Shown piece after piece: positions 32,697-44,600 of a stretch of DNA of 64,000 nt (position 1 is its first letter; each line of letters begins with the position of its first letter). The notes below the pieces were generated by a model. It ran no database searches. It saw only the letters and a list, made by a program, of their open reading frames with translations, and was not told where the DNA came from. The stretch spans positions 26,586,505-26,650,504 of the forward strand of contig OX419336.1 of NCBI GenBank assembly GCA_948470475.1. The letters run 5' to 3'. This DNA is from Galaxea fascicularis. Lineage: Eukaryota; Cnidaria; Anthozoa; Scleractinia; Euphylliidae. Made by a program: the position numbers and the translations under genes.

Positions 32697-35600
32697 AGGT
32701 CAATTTGGGGTTCATATGTAAGTGAATGATGCATATGAAAGAAATCATATGTGAACTGCGGATATGAAATCAAATGAAGAATGATTGTCGCAGTTGTGAT
32801 CGCAATTTTTGTAATTGCGTAAAGAAGCCTGAAAAAATTCAGGACTTCAACAGGGCTTGAACCCGTCACCTCGCGATTCCGGTGCGATGCTTTACCAACT
32901 AAGCTATGAAGCCACTGATGTTAGGAGCAGGTCAATTTGGGGTTCATATGTTCCTGTGAAAGATATGTAAGTGAATGATGCATGTGAAAGAAATAACATG
33001 TGAACTGGGGATATGAAATCAAATGAAGAATGGTTGTCGCAGTTGTGATCGCAATTTTTGCAATTGCATAAAGTTCACATATGTAGGCTTCTTTACGCAA
33101 TTGCAAAAATTGCGATCACAACTGCGACAATCATTCTTCATTTGATTTCATATCCGCAGTTCACATATGATTTCTTTCATATATGCATCATTCACATGCC
33201 TAACATCCTTTAAAGTACTCACTCTGGATTTGTGGAAACACTTTGTATGTTACTGGCACAAGGCTGATCAGCCTGTAGTTCTAGTTGATATCAGCCATGT
33301 CTCCCTTCTTGTGGAGGATGATTACCAATGCATTCTTCTAACAGCTGGAGACTTTGCCATCCACAATGCTGGAACCATGCTTACCCAAAAATAGTGCTTT
33401 AAGTTGTTATGAGGATCAGGATTACTTTTAGTTTATCTGTCATGCAATTCCAGACTTTTCTAGAATTATCTTATAATCTGTAATATTCCAGAAATATCTT
33501 TGATGTGACTCAGCAGTTTCCACAAAATTAATAGTACACCTTGTAATACATTATAAAATTAATAGTAACAGAATGTTCTAGATACTTACATCTAGAGAAA
33601 AAGTATAAAAGCAGGCTCGTAAGTAATAGAGTGGACTCTCTCTTCTTGTTTGCCCGCGTGCTTACCCTCATGGCCAGCTGTGATTGAACTTATGCTATGC
33701 ATGATATACTGTGAGGAACTTCACTGAAGGTCTAGTGGACCGAAAGGAGATTTCTTTGGAGACATCGACATTTATTGTGGGTTTGTGTCAGTGGTGACTG
33801 AAGTTTTAGCAGTAGGCTTAAGTTAGTTTGATAGCAGGTTGTATTCTTTAAAAGTTGCTCCTGTGTAACTAGGATTTTATATCGTATCGTTAAATAAATA
33901 AGTTGGGTTTGTAGAAGGGTCTCGCTCTGTATCTTTTCTGTCAGTTGAGTCATACTGTAACAAAATTTACAAATTCAGTATTATCAGCAAATAACTAAGC
34001 TCTGCTCATGCTTTGTATGCAGACTTATGATGCTGGGTCATACTTCACAATGGCTAAGGATGAGGAAGGAAGCTTACAGGGTTTTGTGTCAAGAGAAGAA
34101 GGAATAAAGATGTCTGATCCAAACTGGTGAGAGATGTAATTAATGGTAATTATTAAATTGCAGTTAGAAATAAATTTCAATCAGAAAAAGGTACAGTGTA
34201 AGTGAAAATATTGGCCTTAGATCTAGCCAGATTTGTCCAACTCTACTTGGGCATACAGAACTAGTTATTGCTTTGGCATTATAGTTTTTGTTTGTTTTGT
34301 CTCCCAATAGCTTCAATTTAATGAAATACAGCTTTTATATAAATATCAAATATACGACTTAGATTTGGCAGGAAAATGCATTTTTGAAGACTGTGATCAA
34401 CATTTTGCAAAAAGAATAGTAAGTAAAGCTACAGTTGTATTTTACTTTTCAAAAATTAATAAACAAAAAAAAATTTTGTAATTGCTACTAAAGATTATTC
34501 TGCATTGACAAGTTTTGGTCACCACTTATTAATATTCACAGCAAGCCATCATACATGTATGCACAGTCTAACTTGAACATGTAGCATTTTACAAATTACT
34601 CAACTCAAAGCTATGCTGACAAGGAGGTGTAGCCCCCAGTTTCAAGATTGTTATTGTTGGTCAAAATGAAGTTCAGGTGGAAATGACTTCAACATACCTG
34701 TACGCAAGTGTAGTTTGAAATCATACCGCTGTACTGTTTGTCACAATCATGTACACTGTATGCATCTGTTGATCATGAATCAGTAAGTAGAAGTTTGTAT
34801 GACCAGAAACTACTGGTTAGCTTCAGCAGAAACCAAGTTTAGTTATTGTTCTTTGTATGATTGTACCTTCAGTACTATTTTTTTTGGCATTTCAGCCACT
34901 TCTTTTTCATTTACATGTATACCACTTTTGTTGTCTTTATGAAAGAGAGGGTGTGTGGTGTAGGAAAAAGATTGAGGAGCTTGGTACATGTAGGTGTTTT
35001 GGCAAGCAATGAGAGGGAGTGGGGTTTATTAGAAACAGGAGGGTTAGTGGTTAGTAAAACTTTGACAATAATGACATCTAACCCATTAAACTCTGATATC
35101 AGCATGTATATTCACACTGTTCTGCTGTAATGATGAGGAGAATTTGTTGAACAATCACAACCTTTCTCACAACCTTTATATTTAATTGAGCACTATTACT
35201 ACAATGAGAAATTAAACATTGGTCGCTTCTAGGGTTTAAAGAGTTAATCTTGATTGCTATCTTTTACAGCGTGTTTTTAATTGACCATGCTTGGACTTAT
35301 GAACTGAACTATGCACGAGCCCAGCTAAGAAGAATCCCTGGTCTTGCAGCCAGAATGGCTTCTTTGATGGGAATAACAGGTAATGAAGAAAATAAATGGG
35401 ACTTTGCAGAACTTTTGAGAAACTGAACTCAGGCTGTTGCACCCATCCTGGTGACACACTAGACAATATTATTATGCTGATTGTAGCGAATTTGGTCACC
35501 TGCAGTGAAAATAGCGAGTGAATTTTGCGGTTGGTTTCTTATGCTGATCGAGGCAATGTGCCACTCCAATTTTGTTCCCAGGCTCCAAGCATCATTGTTG

Positions 35601-38600
35601 TTGGCCATTTTTATAAGTTGTGATTAAATTGCCCAACATGATTGGTTGACTTCACTGGCAATAGGCCATATTCGTATTCTCGGTATTGAACTGGATCTAG
35701 CATGAAGTGGAGGCTCTTGCGGGGGAATCTTTTCATATGTAAATGTATTTCCCCGCATGAGCCTCCACTTCATGCTAGATCCAGTTCAATACCGAGAATA
35801 CGAATATGGCCTATTACAGCAAAAGTCGCAGGAATGGGCACACTACTCAAATGCTTGCAAATTTAATCACCGATATCTGACATGCCAGATACCGGCAATT
35901 TTATATGCTGATTGTGTCAATTAACGAAAATTACAATAGCTGCAACAGGTACACTAGGCTATTTTTACAGATCACCAATCGCCATGATCAGGATACAAAA
36001 TCGCCAAATGTGTCACCCCCTTTAAGGGAGGGCAGTAGGCAGGAAATTCAGCAGTGAATGGGGTCATGCAAGGGTGGGGATGGGGTGGTGGCTGGGCAGG
36101 ACAAGAGGGCAGTAACAAGGGCGAAAGATTGAAGGAAATGTGAAATTCAGATACGCCTCATGCCTGTCAATGATTGTTATCAATGTGGATAATTATCTCC
36201 TTGTCCTATTTTTCTTAATTTGGGACAATTAAGGAGGCTGATCTTGCCAAAAATCATAAAAGAAAGTGTCCTTGTTTTGAAATTCTCTCTCAGTCATGAA
36301 ACAAGTTTTCCTCTTTATCTTCTAACCATAAAAAAGTGTTGTTTGCATTACATTTTTCTCATCTTAGAGGAAGTCTCATCAGAATTGGGTCAGGAGGAGC
36401 TCATTCAAACAATCTTTGATAAGATGTGGAGGTTGGTTTCATTTAATTGATTTCTTTTTTAATATTGGATGTTCCTCTGCCAGTCTACAAGATGTAATTT
36501 ATAATGATGTCTATAATAATTCAATTGCAATTAACTTTGCAGGTTTTTTCTATAGCAATATAATGTAAAAGCTCTAACATGACATTGGTGTACCCTTCTG
36601 TAGTCACTTTCTTGTCACATTTTGTACTGACTTTGTCACAGATTGAAACCCTTCTGGCCTTTGTTTACTTTAAATTGGTTGCAGTGTTGGTCAAGCCCAG
36701 TATGCCCTCATCCTCCCCACTGTTTTCATTATATTTTTGGTTCTCACCCTTGCCTTGTCTGCATCCTCACCCTTTCCCTTACCCCCACCCCGACCCTTGA
36801 CCTCGTCCTCACCTTCAGCCTCATCTTCTTGCATCCTTCCCTGCACCTCCTGGTTCTCCTCCTCTTCAGCCACTACCTTATCATCATCCCATGTTCTTGT
36901 CATTTGTCACCCCCTCCTCATCATCATCATTATCATCATGTCCATCACCGTACACATCACCATCACCATTACCACCACCATCATTGTCATCATCATCACC
37001 ATATTGAAATATCCACCAGTTGAATTTTTTACTTTTTATTTTTGCTTGAGGATAAAAATTCTACATTATTATCATGAATTTTTACCATGTTGTGTTTATT
37101 TTCCTTGCAGTTTCAATCAGAGTTACCGCTTAAAGATAGTGGTAAGCAGTAAAATTGGAAGTGTTCTAAAGAAATTTTTATGCCACTGCATTTTTATCTC
37201 ATGGATTTCAGTCTAATTAAATATTGTTGTTCTTTAATGAACAGTATTACTGTTAATGCCAAATGACAACATCCTGTTAACCCAAAACTCACTTCAAGTT
37301 GTCATACATTTCCTTGTAAATTGTAATACCCTCCAACTGATAAATTTGTGTATTCTCATCACCTGTTTGCTGTATAATCTATTGAAATTGTGAGGAGAGG
37401 TTACATCTTAATCACTGTGGGGAGTTAAAGGTTAAAGGTGCTGTTACATTTTAACACCAAAAGTTTACAATTAAACTGTGTGATGTGTGGACATAATTAC
37501 AGCTGTGTTAGTACTGTTCCAGCTAAGCGAGGGCTCTCAGGTCAAAAACCTGAGAGAGTTGTGTTTGTGACCAATGTTTTATAAAATAATTTAAGGCAGG
37601 AAGGGTTAGAAATTAAAACACTTACTTATTGACTCCTTCCTTACCGCTGCTTACTGTTAAAGTTATCTGGAACGCTGATGATCAGTAACAGAGGAAAATG
37701 GGGATAGCATAGTGAAAATACACTACAGCAAGCTGCCCCCCGCCTACACTTCCAACAGCTGCTTTGAACAGTGAGCTTTCACAAAATGGTTTGGGTGTTT
37801 GGAATTTTCAAAGAGATGAATGGGAAATTAAACAAATTAGTAATAGAAATTATCAGTTCTGTTGTTTTTTAAGTCGGTATTAATATAGACAGGCATTTGC
37901 TGTTTAAGTTGGTTTTAATGGGTGCCCCGGTGAAGGCAGTTAAGTGTGTATAAGCTAGGATTTCTTTGTGACATTTCACAGTAAGGTTTCGTTGTATTAC
38001 TTTGAAGGGTAATGATGCGATTGGTGAAAGTTATGAAACGAATGCTAACAACGATGATGAGCATTCCCCTTTATGGTTTATCATGGACGAGTTTGGTTCT
38101 TCTATCAGGCATTCCGATGATCCTACCTTTGCTGTGGCGTTTATATTCTACGTACCTCTTGGTTGTTCCTTCTCAATGATGTGGCCCTTAAAGGACGTGG
38201 ATTATGGAGGTGTGTTCTTTCAGTTAAGAGCAATCATACATTTTAGGTCCTTGTTTAAAAACCAAACAAAAACGAACGTATCAAAGTTTTAACTGAATAA
38301 ACACAGACTAGTTTGACGACAGAGTGCATACTAAGACTTAGTTTACATGCTAGTCTTAAACTGTCTTACAGTCGCCCACACTGAATTTACAATGCAGCTG
38401 AAAGTATCGCTACGGATGTTACTTAACTATGGGCAAATATTTCCACGGCCAACAATGACCACATCCTGGCTTTTACAGGAAGAGACATTCATTATGCTCT
38501 ATCGACATGAACTAGGAAAAACCTCTTTGAAGGAAACTAAATTTATTCATCACTTGCCCTTCTTGCTAAATCCTGAAAGCGACCAATCGGCGACTTGCTA

Positions 38601-41600
38601 ATATAGCTCTTACAACCCTTACCTAGTAGTTGCGGGCACAGCCACTGTATGAAGACTTCATAAAAAAAAGAGAGAGAAAAAATTTCCCTCCAAACGTTGT
38701 CACTGTCTGTTTAGTTCCCTTTTCCAATGCGTTGCTTTCTCCTGGTCGAAACTTGAGCTGCATTAGTACTGTTCCAGGTAAGCGAGGGCTCTCAGGTCAA
38801 AAACCTGAGAGAGTTGTTTTTGTGACCAATGTTTTATAAAATAATTTAAGGCAGGAAGGGTTAGAAATTAAAACACTTACTTATTGACTCCTTCCTTACC
38901 TAGTAGTTGCGGGCACAGCCACTGTATGAAGACTTCATAAAAAAAAAGAGAGAGAAAATTTCATTTCCCTCCAAACGTTGTCACTGTCTGTTTAGTTCCC
39001 TTTTCCAATGCGTTGCTTTCTCCTGGTCAAAACTTGATATCTGTGATGTTAAATTTTCATATCTGTTCTCATTCAAGAGGAAGTTACTAGAAATTTTATG
39101 CCAGATGTGGAAGATCCTCTTCTAAGAGATTGTTGCCTGTTGCCATGGTTTCCTGAAAAAATGGTGGATGAAGAGTGGATGAAGCAATTGTCTGCCGAGA
39201 CAACATTAGAGTCTGCAAGAAATCAACTCAGTGAATTTTCATTAAAGGTTTGTGTACATTCTCGGTCTTTGATGTTACTGGCACATGGAAAAACCAGTTT
39301 ATCAATAGTTTGTTTGTTTGTTTGTTGGGACCAATTTTCAAACCATTCCATTTTTCTTTTTTTTTCACACGTTTTTATTTGTGTTATGGCTCTCAACGTC
39401 TGCTCGTGTAAGATGCATATGTTTGAAGCCAAAAGGCTTACAGCATGGCAGAAGAAACTTAACAAACCGAGCTGACCAGTACGTTTTACTTTAACCAGCG
39501 GAAGTAACCGTTTCTGTTTTGGGATTGTTACGTGAGCAGGAAATTGAAATGGGTGCAAACTCCAAGGCAGTTTAAATCAAGATGGTCCTCCTTTCATACC
39601 TAAGGAAACATTCACACCATCCCCTCGCTGTAGAAGCCAAGTGAACCTCTGAGAAGTCACTTACAAGAAGCCACACCTCTCAACTTTTTCTCTTTACCAT
39701 CATCTGAACCGCCTTCTCCGCCAATGAAGAGTGAACCTATGCGGGCTGTGTGAAAGATTTCCTTTTTCCTTTTTAGTCCACTTTAATTTGTTACTTACTT
39801 ACTTTGTTAAGTGGTATGAAAATGAACATTAGCCCAGTGGATTTGAGAGGAGGAATCCTGGACCATTGATGTAAATTTGATACAAAGTAAGAGAAAAGTC
39901 ATTGGTTCTCTTTGTTTCTGTTGTGTTTTTGTAGGAATGGCAGAATGAGAAACATCCTATTCCTGACGAAGAAAACCAAACGAAGCCATCACTTGCAAGT
40001 GACAATGACAAAATTTATCGCGTATACACCGACGTTGTACAAGTGACAGATTTCCTGACACACCCCAGATTTGTCTTGGTGGACAATCGCGATGATGCTG
40101 ATATTCTGTGGCTTCGAGAACACTTTAAAGATTTTAGGTTGGTTTACGTTTTATGTTTTCTCTTGTTGGTTTTGGGTGAGGCATTTGACATAGGCGACAA
40201 ACTGATGCTCAAATGGCGACGGAAACTGGGCCTTGTGGGTTAAGCTAGTGGAGAGACTAATACGAGCTGAGAGGGTCTCAGATCATTGGAATAGACATGG
40301 AACCATAATTAATGGCGGTGGTGGTTTGTTGTGGAGGAAAAAGGTGTGTTTGGTTGAAACAGATTTAACAAAAGCTATTTTAGGCAGCAGTACATGTAGT
40401 AAAAACACCGAAATGTGCAGATTTCTCATCTTCCATATACCCAAACTACCTCACAATCCTTCTCCCTTTCTAATCTCCTGTTTGTTTGTGGAGAGGCGAT
40501 TTTGGTGGCGTTCATCCAATGTGCTTGCTCACGTCTAAATTAAAAGAAAAACTAATTTTTTGTGCTTACCTTGGATCTTTGGTTACCCTGTGGTGTGCTA
40601 GTGACTTTTGAAATGCAAGGGGAAAAAGTGAGACAACTTTGATTTCAAACTACGAATCAATTTTCGAATTAGAAAATCAGACCAAAGGCAATAGAGTCGA
40701 TTGGATGGCTAAGAAACCGTCTGACTTTTTTCTTTTTGACATACAGACGATTTCTCTTTTGCTGGTACGTACCATACTGTAGTAACTGTTCGTTGCTTAG
40801 GAATTTGTCTTTTAATTGCAGCCCTGTTTAGAGGACTAATTTTTTTTTCCTCAGGTCGTTACAAGAAAACGGTAAATTTATTAACCAGTTTCCAAACGAG
40901 AGCTGTCTGACCTGCAAGGACCTGTTAGCAGCCGTGTGTCAGAATGCAACTCCCCGTGACAGCTCAGACGACGACTTGCATAGAAGGGGACCCGAGTGGC
41001 TTCCAGTTACATTCAACCTGAACTTTGAACTTCCGCTGTTTGTCGATCATTACCTTAAAAGAAAAGACAGGTGAGAGCTGGTTCAGTTTTGGCTGATACA
41101 TCTCCGGTTGGTTAGGATGCCTTTTTAAGTGGTCTAGGTCGCGGTCTGATCCGGCGTCTAAGTGAGGAGTATGGGATGAAGTGATAACTGTGAGTCTGCG
41201 AAAAAATGCCTTGGAAAAATCCGTATGTACATTCACTTTTTGAAATCGTGGAAATCCCGAAACTTAATGCTCACAATATTTCGTGATAACAAAGTACAGC
41301 CGTAAGTCTGTGACAAAGTAGTGTGCAAAGTCGCAAACGTGCCTCTCGCAATTTTGTCACGGAAAAGGAAGGAATGTTTATGGCCTTCGCACAACACCGA
41401 TGTAAATCGTCAAATAATGGCATTCAAATAATGCTTAATATGAAAGGCTTGTGTTTGCCTCAGTTACCCAGGCTTGCAGTTTTAGCCGCACAGGGCTAAA
41501 TCGGAGTCGCGAGAACTTTCTGTTTCTGTCTCCTCGCTTTTCCACTTACGCCCTTGTCTGCCACCACGGGCAATTTCTCCATCTACGAAGGTGGTGAATG

Positions 41601-44600
41601 GAAAGCTGCATGACCCGTTCGTCCATTTGTTCCTATAATTACTGGTGCATAATTTGTCCGTTGGGTCAGCAACTTGATTTCTTCTTGTTCTCAGAGGCCT
41701 CGATAATCACTGGATTTGCAAGCCTTGGAATCTAGCGCGAGCTCTTGACAGTCATGTCACGTCAAATCTGAACTACATATTACGACTGAGAGAAACTGGG
41801 CCCAAGGTTTGTATTTTTGACGGTTTTTCGACAAGACAGCTGGCACAACAAGAACCGTTTTGTTTCAAACTTGCGTTATGAAGACCTTTAGTTCTGACCT
41901 CCTCTTTCTTGTAAATCCTTGCTAGCGAGCTTTCGGTAGTTTTATTGCAAATAGACAAAAATAACTCAGTGACCAGTTCTTCGATGATCACGCAGTTTTC
42001 ATCGCGATTGACGATTCGTTACTCGATATTTTCTTCTTCCTTTTTTCCCAGGCCAATTAAAAGCCCAGTTTTGGCCATTATGCAGTGCGCGTATTGATCA
42101 ATAGACGCTTCGCTCCCGTGAAAACCAAAACAACAACAGAGGCGCGTGAAACATAGTGGGCAATACTGGGTCTTTAGACAGTTACTTTCAAATACTTGGA
42201 AAAATGCCAGCAAAACAAAGAGAAAAATGAAAATGCTGCCACTTGTCATTCGCATCGCAAGTGGTAAGACTAAAAACCGCAGGGTGGTACAGGTGTAGCT
42301 GCCCTGATCATCGTAAATGAGAGGTTGAGCCAAAGAAGCCAAGAACAGCGAAGTAGCGGAGAACTGAAGGAACTCTCTCCTCACCGAGCTTGTTTTGTCC
42401 CTCTGTCACCGGCTTTATAAACGTAGTAAAAAGAGTCATTACTCACCTCTCTTTCAACCCCCCTGCTTAAATCATAATAGGCTAATGTTTTGTCTTATGG
42501 TACCAGTACTCTTTTATGGAGAAAGATGGAAGAAAGTTTCATATCTGAGGTAGCATAAGAAAACGGCACATCGACAGATGTCAAAGATTTTAGCATTGGC
42601 CAAAAATCACATTTGGGATAACAGCTGAATCAGGAAGCATATCAACCAAAAATGTGACCGTTACCTTTTGTAATGCCGCGTTACTTTTCCTGATATACAA
42701 CCGTCAATCATGCTAACTCTTATCATAATGCTAACCCTAATATAATCCCAAGTGTGACCGTAATAATGACCGTACAGTTATCTCTGAGCCCATTTCTAAC
42801 CGTAAACGTAAAACTTTTGGACGATCTCGATCCAACTAGCAAAAGACGCTTCGCCTGAATGCTCGACTATTTTTTCTGAAAGTTAATTATTGGTCCATTC
42901 GATTTGTTAAATGTTGTAAAGGGAACTTCTGATATAGCCAGCGCATATGTAATATATGTACCCATATTTAAAGTGGTATGGAAAGATACCAAACGCGTTT
43001 GCGTAAGTTAACAACTCGCCATATTTCACCAGGTTGCCTGTAAATACATAGAGAATCCTGTTTTATTTCATCGAGAGGGGATCGGTCAGGTGAAGTTTGA
43101 TGTTCGATATCTGGTGCTCATTTCTTCAGCGAAGCCGTTGGTGCTTTATGCAGATAAAGTATTCTGGCTGAGATTTGCAAACCAGTGAGTATTTGCATGA
43201 AGACCTTTGTTTAAATGTTCTTGAAATTCTATACATGACAGTTGCAAACAGCTGCCTTCATTTAAACAGTTAGTTTCTGGGGACATTTTGGTTTGCAATA
43301 CAGCAGTTTTCAATTGAGTGTCTTAAAACCAAAGCAATTACTCCTACCAATCACAAGAGACGGAACTGATTACAATGAGCCAGTCAAAACTAAAGCAGCG
43401 TGCAAATGCACTAGATTTGTCCACTGTACAAGCTCTCAACATGTTGAGCTCAACAAGTTGAGTGCATTTGAACACCCTGTTGAGCGGTGTTGAGTCTTGT
43501 TGAGTCAAGTTTGAAACTGGTCAGACTTTTCGCTCAACACGGCTCAACATTTCCTTTGTTTCGCGGTCATTCATGTGTGGCTCAACAAAAAGTCGAGTAC
43601 ATTTGCACAGCAACGCTCAACATGTTGAGCCCACGCACGCGCACTTCTGTAGCACCAAGAATATCTTTTGGTGTTGTGAAGGGCTCAATCATTCCTAGTA
43701 TTTCACAAAAATTGCGATGGTTCATTTGCATCATTTCCTTGTAGCCTGCAGTGTCCTCGATCACGAGCTCTTTCACTATGTTGTTGTAGCATCCTTTACT
43801 CCTTCTACGCCGAATCCACGCTCTTGTTTTACAACGTCGTTTTTTTTTTTGCCTTTTTGTCCTCATCAATGAGTTCGCTTACTACAAGTGCAGCCAAGCA
43901 TTTTCGTGTTCTCAGGAGATGAATATACGTAAGATTCTCAGCCATGATTCAACATGAGCCTTTGTGGAATCTTCGGAATGCTCAACATGTTGAGTCATTG
44001 TTGAGGTCATTTGAACACCCCGCTCAACAGCACCTCAACAAACACTCAACATGTTGAGAGCATATACAGTGGACAAATCCAGTGTATTTGCACGCTGCTT
44101 AACAGCAACTACATGCAGCCGACGCTAAGCGCGGGAAAAACGTGCGTGCAAATCGCGTTTGGTTTTGGTTTTGCTTCTGATTGGTTGAGAAAGTGGCGCG
44201 AGTATAGCCGGCCAATCACCGAGCTAAGCAATTCAAAACTAAGGCAGTCGCAATTACCATTCGACGCTCAAATGAATGTACGCGGTCCTTTGTCTTCAGA
44301 CAGTATCTATTCGAAGAAGCGAATACATAATTGTGAAGCTGCATGGGTTGAGCGTATGCGTTTTCCCACGCTCGGTGGCAGTTACATGTACATGGATAAT
44401 ACATTTACTGATGGGACAAGTAGAAATGCTGGCTGAAAAAGCTCATAGTATCGACAACTTTCAAGTGTTTTACGAAAACTGGAAAACTACGGACTAAATC
44501 CGTCACCGTGCATGGCATACGAAACGGTACCGAATGGAGAGGATTTGAATCGAGTGTCGTAAACCGGGTCGAAAGTAATGAAATTACTATGGCCTACCAC

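Larger units (their letters stand above)
32539..33190 (-). repeat. tRNA-like SINE array: two full units, a partial third and an inverted copy
   Basis: Units start with CAAATGAAGAATG at 32539, 32771 and 33020 (spacing 232 and 249 bp). The third is short and meets an inverted copy (33086-33150 mirrors 33020-33072). The first two contain a tRNA-like module. The array lies inside the RTE remnant, between its LHKKGD and REQVGFR blocks. Confidence 0.75.
31290..33390 (-). mobile_element. RTE-type LINE remnant, minus strand
   Basis: Read on the minus strand from 33370: [20 protein letters not shown] (RT block), then, after an inserted repeat array, [20 protein letters not shown] at about 32500-32440 and LCFAFVD at about 32395. 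[13 protein letters not shown] catalytic block follows near 32070. Downstream come the thumb and C-terminus, with [19 protein letters not shown] at about 31535-31480. Numerous stops and shifts show that it is dead. These blocks are typical of RTE-clade RTs. Confidence 0.75.

Noticed and set aside
32611..32913. Functional tRNA genes
   Set aside because: C at position 33, a mismatch in the anticodon arm, and repetition within a SINE array make true tRNAs unlikely.
32000..34000. CRISPR-like array (regular units near 32.5-33.1 kb)
   Set aside because: Units are long, tRNA-like and partly inverted, in an animal gene intron; not a CRISPR.
36643..37023. His-rich ORF of 126 codons
   Set aside because: Product of CAT/CAC triplets in an intron; low complexity.
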